DNA from: Anaerolineales bacterium
GTDB taxonomy: Bacteria > Chloroflexota > Anaerolineae > Anaerolineales > Villigracilaceae
Direction of reading: 5' to 3'
Assembly (NCBI GenBank): GCA_016789305.1
Contig: JAEURJ010000023.1
Span: 1-64,000 of the forward strand
Length of the DNA stretch: 64,000 nucleotides
Both the position numbers and the translations under genes were made by a program. Of this stretch, positions 1 to 8,356 are shown piece by piece. The notes under the pieces are model-generated. The model did no database searches. It saw only the letters and a program-made list of their open reading frames with translations, and was not told the origin of the DNA. Positions within the stretch are counted from its first letter, which is position 1, and every line of letters starts with the position of its first letter.

Positions 1-1
1 C

Positions 2-178
2 TCCCTCGCCGAATTGACCGTGGATGACACCAAGACCGGTGAAGTTCCCTGTGTATTCCTCGAAGTTCAGCAAGTTAACAAAGACAATGTCTACGACCTC
101 GTTGTCGTAAGTGGCTTCCAATCGTACGATGATGTCTATCGTGATATTCCCGAATCTGAACGCCCCGCCAAGCCGTAA
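2..178 (+). CDS. sugar ABC transporter substrate-binding protein, C-terminal fragment
   Basis: Open from the left edge in frame 2 and closed by TAA; 58 residues remain. The visible tail (GFQSYDDVYRDIPES and then PAKP) looks like the C-terminus of a CUT2 periplasmic monosaccharide-binding protein. It is followed on the same strand by the matching ATPase and permease and by xylulokinase, so a XylF-like D-xylose-binding protein is the best guess. Most of the gene, including the signal peptide and the ligand pocket, lies outside the window, so substrate assignment rests on neighbours only. Confidence 0.7.
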   Translation, partial: SLAELTVDDTKTGEVPCVFLEVQQVNKDNVYDLVVVSGFQSYDDVYRDIPESERPAKP

Positions 179-195
179 GATAAAATAAGCAATCT

Positions 196-228
196 GATAC
201 CCGGTCCTCCAATGGAGGACCGGGTATC
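196..228. promoter_or_regulatory. intergenic hairpin between binding protein and ATPase genes
   Basis: A perfect 15-bp inverted repeat (196-210 and 214-228) with a 3-base loop lies 17 bases after the binding-protein stop. No T-run follows on either strand, so it is not a classical terminator. In ABC operons such hairpins commonly stabilise the upstream message or reduce read-through, giving more binding protein than ATPase; that role is inferred here. Confidence 0.6.
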
Positions 229-262
229 CCAAAAATAAATCTTTGAGACTCAGGAGTTCAAA

Positions 263-1792
263 GTGGATAATGACATTATTCTCGAATTCAAGAACGTAAC
301 CAAGAAATTCCCTGGTGTCGTGGCGCTAAACGATGTATCGTTTAAGATTAGGCGCGGCGAAATCCATGGGATCTGCGGGGAAAACGGTGCAGGAAAATCC
401 ACTTTAATGAAAATACTATCAGGTGTATATCCGCATGACACCTACGAAGGCAGTGTGATTTTTAATGGCGAAGAGTTGCGATTGGGCGACAGTGCCATTA
501 AAGAAGCCGGCAATAAAGGAATTGCCATTGTTTATCAGGAACTTACTTTGGTGCCAACCATGTCGGTTGGCGAAAATGTTTTTCTAGGTCGCGAACCATT
601 GGAACGCGGCGCAATTAATTGGAACAAGCTCTATGCAGATACACGGGAGATCCTGACGAGATATCAACTGGATGTTTCCCCGCAAGTGACGGTCAAAAAT
701 CTCGGGGTCGGAAAAATGCAAATGGTGGAAATTGCCAAAGCGCTTTCTGAGAAGGCCTCCATTTTAATTCTGGATGAACCCACCAGCGCCCTGAGTGAAA
801 CTGAAATCGACAAGTTGATGGACATTCTTGGGATTCTCAAGAACAACGGCATTACTTGTATTTACATAACGCACAAACTGGATGAACTTTTTCGCGTCAC
901 CGATCATGTTACTGTTTTACGGGATGGCAAAGAGATCGTAACCGAGGAAACCAAGGCATTAACCCAGGAAAAATTGGTCAGCTATATGGTGGGACGTGAG
1001 ATGAAAGAGCGCTTTCCAAAATCAAACCGTACCCCGGGCGATATTGTTTTTAAAGTTGAAAATCTCCACGCACTTGACCCCAACGAGACGAGTCGCAAAG
1101 TATTAAGTGGGATCAATTTCGACGTGCGTAAGGGAGAAATCCTTGGGATTGCAGGCTTGATGGGAGCCGGGCGTACAGAACTTGTAATGACCCTATTTGG
1201 TGAATACGGCCAAATTGTAAATGGCAAAATTATTCTAAATGGGAAGGAAATCATGCCCGCCAATGCCCGTCAGGCAATTGACGCAGGATTAAGCCTGGTA
1301 CCCGAAGATCGTAAAGGAATGGGGCTAGTCCTCATCCAATCTATTTTGAAAAATATTTCACTGCCCAATCTGGATCAATTCGCCGGCTTCTTTAGGATCG
1401 ATGCCGATGCAGAACTGAAAGCCAGCATGGAACAGTCGAAAAGTTTGACCATAAAGGCACCTACTCTTCAAGTGGCCGTCGAGACATTGTCCGGGGGAAA
1501 CCAGCAAAAGGTTGTCATCTCAAAATGGCTGTTATCGAAACCCGTTGTGCTCATCATGGACGACCCAACCCGGGGTATTGATGTTGGTGCGAAGTATGAG
1601 ATTTACAAATTGATGAATGACCTGGCTAAAAATGGCGTTGCGATCATCATGATCTCCAGTGACCTAGAGGAAGTGCTTGGAATGAGCGACCGCGTCATGG
1701 TGATGTGTAGCGGACGCTCCACCACCACCCTGTCTGTTGCCGAAGCCACTGTGGAACGTGTCATGTCTTTAGCCACTGGCATGTCATCCTAA
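263..1792 (+). CDS. xylG: CUT2 sugar ABC transporter ATP-binding protein, xylose type
   Basis: Energises monosaccharide import at the inner face of the membrane. The 509 residues form two fused nucleotide-binding domains, the usual length for this family. Domain 1 has Walker A GENGAGKS (39-46), a degenerate signature near 147 and Walker B ILILDEP (167-173). Domain 2 has GLMGAGRT (298-305), where the Walker lysine is Arg as is normal for the second half of these proteins, a canonical LSGGNQQK signature (409-416) and Walker B at 429-436. The GTG start at 263 has AGGAG about 7 bases upstream. It sits between the binding protein and permease and upstream of xylB, which supports xylose; a related pentose or hexose is possible. 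Confidence 0.88.
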   Translation: MDNDIILEFKNVTKKFPGVVALNDVSFKIRRGEIHGICGENGAGKSTLMKILSGVYPHDTYEGSVIFNGEELRLGDSAIKEAGNKGIAIVYQELTLVPTMSVGENVFLGREPLERGAINWNKLYADTREILTRYQLDVSPQVTVKNLGVGKMQMVEIAKALSEKASILILDEPTSALSETEIDKLMDILGILKNNGITCIYITHKLDELFRVTDHVTVLRDGKEIVTEETKALTQEKLVSYMVGREMKERFPKSNRTPGDIVFKVENLHALDPNETSRKVLSGINFDVRKGEILGIAGLMGAGRTELVMTLFGEYGQIVNGKIILNGKEIMPANARQAIDAGLSLVPEDRKGMGLVLIQSILKNISLPNLDQFAGFFRIDADAELKASMEQSKSLTIKAPTLQVAVETLSGGNQQKVVISKWLLSKPVVLIMDDPTRGIDVGAKYEIYKLMNDLAKNGVAIIMISSDLEEVLGMSDRVMVMCSGRSTTTLSVAEATVERVMSLATGMSS

Positions 1793-1828
1793 AAAGAGAA
1801 GTCAATAAAATCCAAACGAGGTAATTCC

Positions 1829-3034
1829 ATGGGTATTTCCAATCAAACTGCGCAGGATAAAACCAACTTCAAGTCCGAGCTATTTCAGATGCTGCGGCTC
1901 AATGTACAAACGTACACGATCCTGCTGGCGCTGATCGGCATCTGGGTGATCTTCTTCATCACCACTAAAGGCACATACCTTGCCCCCCAGAACATTTCCA
2001 ACCTGTTTCGCCAAATGTCGGTAACGGCTTTCCTGGCAGCCGGCATGGTTCTGGTGATTGTGACAGGCAATATCGATCTATCCGTGGGAAAACTCGCGGG
2101 ATTTGTCTCTGTTGTCGCAGCATATTTACAGGCAAACCTCTGGTACAAATACCTGCCGGATCAACCACTGTTATCGGCAGTACTTACCGTGGTTGTAAGC
2201 CTTTCCGTTGGCTCATTGTTCGGCGCCCTTCAGGGTTACATCATCTCCTATTTGCGCGTGCCATCATTTATCGTGACTTTGGGCGGTCAGTGGCTTCTTA
2301 CCGGGCTTATCCTGGTAGTTACAGCTGGCAAAACAATTCCGGCAAACCAACCCTGGTTTTCAGATATCGCCCAGGGATATGTACCGATCACATGGGGCTG
2401 GATATTTGGCATCGTGGTGATCGGTTTCCTTTTTTGGAATATGTTTCGCAGCCGCCAAAATAAACGCAAACACGGTTTTGAACTGCAAAATATTTACATT
2501 GATTTGCTGGCTGTGATCTTTTCTTCCTTGATCATCCTTGTATATGTGTATAACGTGAACAGCTACAAGGGCATTCAAAACCCGGTGTTACTGCTTGCAA
2601 TCACTGCCATGATCATGATCTATGTTTCGAACAATACCCGCTTTGGCCGTTATTCCTATGCCATCGGCGGCAATCGGGATGCGGCGCGACTCTCCGGTAT
2701 CAGCATCTCGGGCATGGTCTTCAATATTTTCGTTTTGATGGGCTTCCTCTCAGGCGTAGGCGGCGTTGTGCTGGCCTCCTATGTGGGCTACGGCACTACG
2801 GCTGCGGGTGCAGGCTATGAATTGGATGCAATTGCCAGTTGTATCCTTGGCGGCACTTCCACACTGGGTGGCATAGGCACAATTCAGGGGGCAATGATCG
2901 GCGCGTTGATCATCGCCAGCCTCTCCACGGGTTTGCAAATGATGAACGTGGCTCCCGCCTGGCAATATGTTTTGAAAGCCATTGTGCTGGTTCTGGCCGT
3001 GCTTGCAGACGTATACTTCAAGAAGAATCGATAA
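1829..3034 (+). CDS. xylH: CUT2 sugar ABC transporter permease, xylose type
   Basis: Membrane channel subunit paired with the preceding ATPase. At 401 residues it matches the long XylH branch of the family rather than the roughly 330-residue RbsC branch; the extra length is a charged stretch around 205-225 between membrane segments. About ten hydrophobic helices are visible. The conserved GNIDLSVGKLAGF motif near residue 77 and the ELDAIASCILGGTSTLGG motif in the last third are typical of CUT2 permeases. A GAGGTAATTCC ribosome-binding region precedes the ATG. It is the last gene before a strong terminator. Confidence 0.88.
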   Translation: MGISNQTAQDKTNFKSELFQMLRLNVQTYTILLALIGIWVIFFITTKGTYLAPQNISNLFRQMSVTAFLAAGMVLVIVTGNIDLSVGKLAGFVSVVAAYLQANLWYKYLPDQPLLSAVLTVVVSLSVGSLFGALQGYIISYLRVPSFIVTLGGQWLLTGLILVVTAGKTIPANQPWFSDIAQGYVPITWGWIFGIVVIGFLFWNMFRSRQNKRKHGFELQNIYIDLLAVIFSSLIILVYVYNVNSYKGIQNPVLLLAITAMIMIYVSNNTRFGRYSYAIGGNRDAARLSGISISGMVFNIFVLMGFLSGVGGVVLASYVGYGTTAAGAGYELDAIASCILGGTSTLGGIGTIQGAMIGALIIASLSTGLQMMNVAPAWQYVLKAIVLVLAVLADVYFKKNR

Positions 3035-3041
3035 ATCATTG

Positions 3042-3080
3042 AAGTGACAGTCACTTGTGGTGACTGTCACTTTTTATTTT
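3042..3080 (+). terminator. rho-independent terminator after xylH
   Basis: A 13-bp perfect stem (3042-3054 with 3060-3072), 5-base loop, then TTTTTATTTT. It begins 8 bases after the xylH stop. The T-run ends only about 7 bases before the ATG of the next gene, so that gene and xylB probably depend on partial read-through. Confidence 0.85.
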
Positions 3081-3087
3081 GGAAACC

Positions 3088-3972
3088 ATGAAAACCGAAA
3101 AATTTCTAGGACACGATTGTGTCCCGTTGGAAAACGGGATATTGAAACTACTCGTCACGCAATCCATCGGCCCCCGCATTCTTTCCCTTGGCTTTGTAAA
3201 CGGTGAAAACCTTCTGGCGGAACTTCCCAACTTTGTGACCGATTGTCCCGGTACAGGTACTTTCCATTTCTATGGCGGGCATCGTCTCTGGCACGCGCCC
3301 GAGATCCCCGGCCGCACTTACCTTCCAGACGATGAGCCGGTGACCATTTCCATATTTCAAAATGGATTAAAAGCCACGCAGCAAACCGAGCCCAAAACTG
3401 GTCTGCAAAAATCAATTGAGATCCAGCTGACGGCTGGCTCTACCCAAATCACGCTGACGCATCGCATCACCAACCACGGCTTGTGGGATGTGACCTGCGC
3501 TCCCTGGGCGATCACACAATTTAAAACAGGCGGCACGGCGATCTTTCCTCAAATCAAGACAGATACCGGTGTCCTGCCCAATCGCACTTTGACCTTGTGG
3601 CCGTACACCGAGATGGCCAACCGAAATGTCCATTGGGGCGGAGACTATATTTTGGTTCAAGCCAATATGACATCTCCCTTCAAGATCGGTTTTCCCAACC
3701 CGCGTGGATGGCAGGCGTACTGGCTGCATGAAACCTTGTTCGTCAAACATGCCGAATACAATGTCCAGGCTGAATATTATGATTACGGCAGTTCCAGCGA
3801 AAGCTATTGCAATGACAAGTTCATTGAATTGGAAACGCTTGCTCCCATCACAACGATTGCACCCGGAGCGACCGCGACACATATTGAAACATGGAATTTA
3901 TACAAGGATATTGAACGTCCGCAAACTGAAGAAGAAGCGCAAACCCTTGCAGAAAAATTGGGGCTGGCGTAA
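3088..3972 (+). CDS. DUF4380-family, aldose-epimerase-like protein
   Basis: A 294-residue soluble protein with no signal peptide. The early GPRILSLGFVNGENLLAELP segment and the YGGHRLWHAPE motif near residue 70 are typical of DUF4380 proteins, which have the galactose-mutarotase (aldose 1-epimerase) beta-sandwich fold. Between a xylose transporter and xylulokinase, a sugar mutarotase or related sugar-processing role is a fair inference, but the catalytic His/Glu arrangement of true aldose epimerases was not demonstrated. ATG 3088 is chosen; an in-frame TTG three codons earlier (3079) lies inside the T-run of the preceding terminator. The ribosome-binding site is weak (GGAAA). Confidence 0.7.
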   Translation: MKTEKFLGHDCVPLENGILKLLVTQSIGPRILSLGFVNGENLLAELPNFVTDCPGTGTFHFYGGHRLWHAPEIPGRTYLPDDEPVTISIFQNGLKATQQTEPKTGLQKSIEIQLTAGSTQITLTHRITNHGLWDVTCAPWAITQFKTGGTAIFPQIKTDTGVLPNRTLTLWPYTEMANRNVHWGGDYILVQANMTSPFKIGFPNPRGWQAYWLHETLFVKHAEYNVQAEYYDYGSSSESYCNDKFIELETLAPITTIAPGATATHIETWNLYKDIERPQTEEEAQTLAEKLGLA

Positions 3973-4020
3973 AAACCCTTTCGAATTATGCAAAGTAATT
4001 AAATAAACGGAGTAAAAAAC

Positions 4021-5508
4021 ATGGCGTATTTTCTTGGCATAGACACATCCACTACATCCAGCAAGGCGCTGATCATCGACGAACACGGCGAAGTGATCGC
4101 GGTCGCCTCCTCCCCGCACACATTGCAAACTCCCAAGCCGTTGTGGTCGGAGCAAAATCCGCTCGAGTGGTGGGATGCGGTGTCAGCGAGTATCCGGTCT
4201 GTTTTGGAAAAAGCAGGCATCGGCGGGGAAAGCATCGCTGCGGTCGGGTTAACCGGCCAAATGCATGGTCTGGTCCTGTTGGATGAAACGGGAAACGTCC
4301 TGCGTCCCGCCATCCTCTGGAATGACCAGCGCACACAGAGTCAATGCGATGAGATACATCAAAAAATCGGAAAAGAAAAATTTATCAAGATCACCGGCAA
4401 TGTGGCATTGACTGGATTTACCGCGCCGAAAATTTTGTGGGTGAAAGAGAACGAACCGGAAGTGTATGCAAAAGCAAAACATGTTTTATTGCCCAAGGAT
4501 TACATCCGTTACAAATTGACCGGCGAATATGCGATGGACAAAGCCGATGGTGCTGGCACGGTGCTGTTCGATTTGAAATCGCGTGACTGGTCCAACGAAG
4601 TTTTATTGGCGTTGGAAATTCCGCGTGGCTGGATGCCGAAAACATTTGAAGGAACCGAGTTCACCGGGCATGTGACAGCCGAAGCTGCTGCACTCACCGG
4701 ATTGAAAGCAGGAACACCGATCGCAGCAGGCGGCGGCGATCAGGCGGCAGGTGCCGTGGGTGTGGGCGCGGTGGAACCTGGCATCGTAGGATTGACCGTT
4801 GGCACAAGCGGCGTGGTGTTTGCCACCACCCCATCTGCATTGATCGAACCCGAAGGACGGCTGCATGCGTTTTGCCATGCTGTGCCGGGCATGTGGCATT
4901 TCATGGGTGTGATGCTTTCCGCTGCTGGAAGTTTGCAGTGGTATCGCGACGCGCTTGCGCCGCAAATGAGTTTTGATGATCTGCTTAAGGAAGCTGAGTC
5001 TGCGCCGGCTGGCAGTGAAGGATTACAGTTCCTGCCGTATCTTTCCGGCGAACGCACGCCTCACCCCGACCCGTTGGCTCGCGGTGCTTTCATTGGCCTG
5101 ACTCTGCGCCACAGCCGCGCTCACATGACACGCGCCGTGTTGGAAGGTGTGGCGTTTGGATTGAAAGACAGCTTTACGTTGATTCAAAATGCCGGGCTGG
5201 GGAAGATCACTCAGGTACGCGGATCAGGCGGCGGGACGAAAGGTGCGTTGTGGCGTCAGATCTTGGCATCTGTGTTGGAAGCAGAACTGGTCACGGTTAA
5301 CACCACAGAAGGCGGCGCCTATGGCGCCGCGCTGCTGGCCGGTGTCGGTGCCGGAGCTTGGGTTGATGTTGCATCAGCCTGCAAAGATTGCATCAAAATA
5401 ACAGGGCGCACATCACCAGATCCAACGCAGTTCAACGTGTACCGAAAATCATATTCCGTTTTCCAAAGCTTATATCCCGCATTAAAATCCAGCTTTAGAG
5501 ATATGTAA
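4021..5508 (+). CDS. xylB: xylulokinase
   Basis: Phosphorylates D-xylulose with ATP to xylulose 5-phosphate, feeding the pentose phosphate pathway. The 495 residues match the FGGY-kinase family: an N-terminal phosphate-binding motif GIDTSTTSSKA (6-16), the GLTGQMHGLV motif near 76 characteristic of xylulokinases, an ATP-site GGGDQAAGAVG near 239, and the FGGY signature region around GSGGGTKGALWRQ in the C-terminal third. The ATG has ACGGAG upstream with good spacing. It closes a transporter-mutarotase-kinase block; no xylose isomerase is in the window, so the intermediate step must be encoded elsewhere. Confidence 0.93.
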   Translation: MAYFLGIDTSTTSSKALIIDEHGEVIAVASSPHTLQTPKPLWSEQNPLEWWDAVSASIRSVLEKAGIGGESIAAVGLTGQMHGLVLLDETGNVLRPAILWNDQRTQSQCDEIHQKIGKEKFIKITGNVALTGFTAPKILWVKENEPEVYAKAKHVLLPKDYIRYKLTGEYAMDKADGAGTVLFDLKSRDWSNEVLLALEIPRGWMPKTFEGTEFTGHVTAEAAALTGLKAGTPIAAGGGDQAAGAVGVGAVEPGIVGLTVGTSGVVFATTPSALIEPEGRLHAFCHAVPGMWHFMGVMLSAAGSLQWYRDALAPQMSFDDLLKEAESAPAGSEGLQFLPYLSGERTPHPDPLARGAFIGLTLRHSRAHMTRAVLEGVAFGLKDSFTLIQNAGLGKITQVRGSGGGTKGALWRQILASVLEAELVTVNTTEGGAYGAALLAGVGAGAWVDVASACKDCIKITGRTSPDPTQFNVYRKSYSVFQSLYPALKSSFRDM

Positions 5509-5614
5509 TAGTGGATTAATTAACTTTCCGCAAACAATTTCAACAAAGCTTAATTTTTTATATCTGCCCTAGGCAGCCAATATAAAGAAGCTAAATAATC
5601 TTTTTGCCACCCAT

Positions 5615-5656
5615 TGTATCCCGTGCTTCCTAACTTATTTGGAAGCACGGGATACA
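5615..5656. terminator. long hairpin between convergent genes
   Basis: A perfect 16-bp stem (5615-5630 with 5641-5656) and a 10-base loop lie between xylB (+) and the redoxin gene (-). A second, interrupted hairpin follows at 5663-5694. Neither has a proper T-run, but the position between converging genes points to transcription termination or RNA end protection for both operons. Confidence 0.6.
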
Positions 5657-5701
5657 GCAACAGGACATGGACTTGACAATAGTCAAGCCTGTCCATAATA
5701 T

Positions 5702-6268
5702 TTATTCTGACAGATAGGGCTCAACGACTTCCTGCAAGGTTTCAGCGGTCTTGATTCCATATTCAAGATGATGTACTTCCCCTTCACGATCAATGATCAT
5801 CATGGGGGAAAGCGGCGGATTCAAATATTCGGCACTATATAAATTCCCGAGCGCACGGGCCATCAATAGAGGGGCAACGGCAAAGTGCCAGTCAAAACCA
5901 AATTCTGAAACATAATCCTTGAGCGAAGCCTGATCCTCGTAGAAATCAACATCCAGGCTAATTGATACAAAATTTTCAGGATGACCCAATGCTTCGTGAA
6001 GCTTCCTTACTTCCGCTCCCTGAATGATGCAATTAGGACACCATATGGCCATTGTCTCAAGCAAAATGACCTTTCCCCTGTAATCATTGATCGTGAACGT
6101 CTCGCCTGTTTTAGCATCAGTCAATTCCATGTCAAACCAATCCGGTGCGGCAGGCGTGGCAGTTACCGTTGACTCCGCCCCGGAGACATTCCCTGCCGGA
6201 ACAGTCGAACAGGCAGGGAATATCAGGGAGAAGAAAAGGAGAATGATAGCAAAGCGAAGCGATTTCAA
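5702..6268 (-). CDS. TlpA/redoxin-like lipoprotein
   Basis: A 188-residue extracytoplasmic thiol protein. A lipoprotein signal peptide ends in LIFPAC with Cys20 as the lipidation site. The thioredoxin fold carries an active-site WCPNC (Cys77, Cys80) after KVILLETMAI, typical of TlpA/ResA-like disulfide reductases or redoxins. The segment DYRGKVILL before it and SLDVDFYEDQ after it fit the family. It lies just downstream of the YjfF-like permease on the same strand (44-base gap) and may be the last gene of that operon or independently expressed. Its redox partner is unknown; functional redundancy with the TlpA-like gene at 38617 is possible. Confidence 0.82.
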   Translation of the reverse strand: MKSLRFAIILLFFSLIFPACSTVPAGNVSGAESTVTATPAAPDWFDMELTDAKTGETFTINDYRGKVILLETMAIWCPNCIIQGAEVRKLHEALGHPENFVSISLDVDFYEDQASLKDYVSEFGFDWHFAVAPLLMARALGNLYSAEYLNPPLSPMMIIDREGEVHHLEYGIKTAETLQEVVEPYLSE

Positions 6269-6312
6269 AATGAAGTCCTCATCTCATATGCAAGATGGCC
6301 GAGGCAGCGAGT

Positions 6313-7290
6313 TTAATTTTTCTTCTTCATATAAAACAGACTTTGGATTCCAATAAAAATCAATGTGAGAGCACCAACACCAATCCGGGTCCACCACGAG
6401 CTCAAAGTACCATTAAATTGAAGGATGGAAACAATCGTGCCGTTGATCAGGACACCAAAGAGCGTACCAATTACGTTTCCCACACCGCCGGTCAACATTG
6501 TACCGCCGATAACCACCGATGCGATTGCATCCAATTCCATACCGGGGGCATATCCGCCATAACCGGAGAGCAGGGAAATGCTGAACACAATCCCTGCAAG
6601 AGCGGAGCAAAAGCCGCCAAACGCGTAGACGATGATTTTGGTACGGGCGACCGGCAACCCCATGAGCATGGCAGATTGTTCGTTATTGCCAATGGCATAA
6701 ACAGTGCGTCCAAAGCGGGTAAAGTTCGCCAGGTAAATTGCCACCAACAGCAAGATGGGGCCAACAAGGGAAGGAATATACACATACGCCTTTTCAAAAA
6801 AGGGAATGTGAACCTTTGTCAATGCAAGATATCGATAGACGGGGTCTTTAATGGTTAGGGAGGAAAGGGTGATAATGAAAGCCATTCCGCGTGCAAAAAA
6901 GAGTCCCATCAAGGTCACGATGAACGGCTCCACCTTGAGATAATGAATAATGCTGCCCATGGCAAGCCCAAATACAATGCCCATTAGCAGCATCAATATC
7001 ATCACGACGATAGGATTGACACCGTTCACAAGCAGTGCGGCTGAAGCAGCAGAGGTTAAGGCGATCATGCCTGCCACAGAAAGGTCGATCCCTTTGGTAA
7101 GGATCACAAAAGTCATCCCAATGGAAACAATCAACAAAGCAGCGGTATTAATAAACAGGTTGAAAAACACCTGCGGTTTTTGCATGGCAGGATATAAACG
7201 GCCGCCAGCAAAATAGACGAGGATGAATATCGTTATGGTGGTCAGTAAGGGGCCGTTATTGATCAGGAAAAATTTAATTCGCTGTGTCAT
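6313..7290 (-). CDS. yjfF: CUT2 sugar ABC permease, YjfF-like
   Basis: Second permease subunit of a two-permease CUT2 transporter. About nine membrane helices; the conserved TKGIDLSVAGMIALTSAA region and ELDAIASVVIGGT motif are visible. In E. coli the galactofuranose importer uses YtfQ, YtfR, YtfT and YjfF, and the same four components in the same order are present here. ATG 7290 (MTQRIKFF) is chosen because AAGGA lies 7 bases upstream; an upstream in-frame TTG at 7311 would extend the protein by seven residues. The start overlaps the end of the preceding permease by 17 bases, indicating translational coupling. Confidence 0.85.
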   Translation of the reverse strand: MTQRIKFFLINNGPLLTTITIFILVYFAGGRLYPAMQKPQVFFNLFINTAALLIVSIGMTFVILTKGIDLSVAGMIALTSAASAALLVNGVNPIVVMILMLLMGIVFGLAMGSIIHYLKVEPFIVTLMGLFFARGMAFIITLSSLTIKDPVYRYLALTKVHIPFFEKAYVYIPSLVGPILLLVAIYLANFTRFGRTVYAIGNNEQSAMLMGLPVARTKIIVYAFGGFCSALAGIVFSISLLSGYGGYAPGMELDAIASVVIGGTMLTGGVGNVIGTLFGVLINGTIVSILQFNGTLSSWWTRIGVGALTLIFIGIQSLFYMKKKN

Positions 7291-8356
7291 GTTGGAGTCC
7301 TTTTCGTTCAAATATCCTGTTCAAAATTCGACGAGCGTAGTCAGAATAGAGGAGAATTACCACCAAAACCAGCACGGCTCTGCCAGCCAACAAGGCGTTT
7401 GCCGGCACACCAAAGATATACATGGTGATCGTGAAAGTCCAAATGATCAGCGCACCAACCATGCTTGCGAGCAGCGAAAAGCGGCCGCCCGACATTAAGG
7501 TACCACCAATAACAACAGCAAAGATTGCATCCAGTTCGTAGTTAAGACCAATGTTATTGGCATCAATCGCATGGATATAGGAACCGAGGATCAAGCCTGC
7601 AACGGCACCACAGAAGCCGCAAAAGGTATAAGCGAACAGCTTGACATTCTTTTCGCTAATACCACTGTAATAAGAAGATTTTGCGTTGAGACCAACCGAC
7701 TCGATAAATAGTCCAATCGAGGTTTTACGAACCAATACCCAGGCAATTGCGTACACAATCGCTACAATGTAAATTGAAACAGGCAGCCCCAATATGAAGC
7801 CGTTCCCAAACCAATGATAGGGTTTGTAATAAACGGTCATAATTTGCCCCCTTTCAATCAGTTGGGCAATTCCACGACCAGCCACCATCAAGATCAGGGT
7901 CGCCACCATGGGTGAGATCTTTGCCCGGGATACCAGCAAGCCATTCCACAAACCGCACAGTGTGCCAGCCACCAAAGTAACCACCACGACCAGCCACAAG
8001 GGTGTGTTGGTTAAAGTAGGGTCTGCTGCAACGGCATTTGTTATTTCTTCATTGCCAAAAACCGGATTAATCAACACTGCGCCCATTGCAGCCGAAATGG
8101 CGATTACCGCGCCAACCGAGAGATCGACCCCTCCAGTGGCAATCACCAGAGTCATTCCGAGTGCCACCAACATCAAGGGAGCTGAATTATTAAAAACGTC
8201 AATCAGATTCCCATACAAATGACCATCAAGTATTCCAAGTTTAAAGAACCCAGGTGAAAAAATCGCATTAAATATAAAAATTAAAGACAGCGCAACCAAG
8301 GGCCAGAACAAGCGATTTTCGCGTACGCGTTTGAATAAAGGAGTGTTATTTTTCAT
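7274..8356 (-). CDS. ytfT: CUT2 sugar ABC permease, YtfT-like
   Basis: A 360-residue integral membrane protein, first of two permeases in this operon. The motif TGGVDLSVGAVIAISAA and the later ELDAIFAVVIGGTLMSGGR are CUT2 signatures, and the start MKNNTPLFKRVRENRLFWPLVAL resembles YtfT. It shares an ATGA overlap with the ATPase upstream (8353-8356) and overlaps the YjfF-like start downstream, so the three membrane-complex genes are tightly coupled. With YjfF it should form a heterodimeric channel. Substrate is inferred as galactofuranose or another furanose/hexose from the YtfQ-like binding protein. Confidence 0.86.
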   Translation of the reverse strand: MKNNTPLFKRVRENRLFWPLVALSLIFIFNAIFSPGFFKLGILDGHLYGNLIDVFNNSAPLMLVALGMTLVIATGGVDLSVGAVIAISAAMGAVLINPVFGNEEITNAVAADPTLTNTPLWLVVVVTLVAGTLCGLWNGLLVSRAKISPMVATLILMVAGRGIAQLIERGQIMTVYYKPYHWFGNGFILGLPVSIYIVAIVYAIAWVLVRKTSIGLFIESVGLNAKSSYYSGISEKNVKLFAYTFCGFCGAVAGLILGSYIHAIDANNIGLNYELDAIFAVVIGGTLMSGGRFSLLASMVGALIIWTFTITMYIFGVPANALLAGRAVLVLVVILLYSDYARRILNRIFERKGLQHDTAN

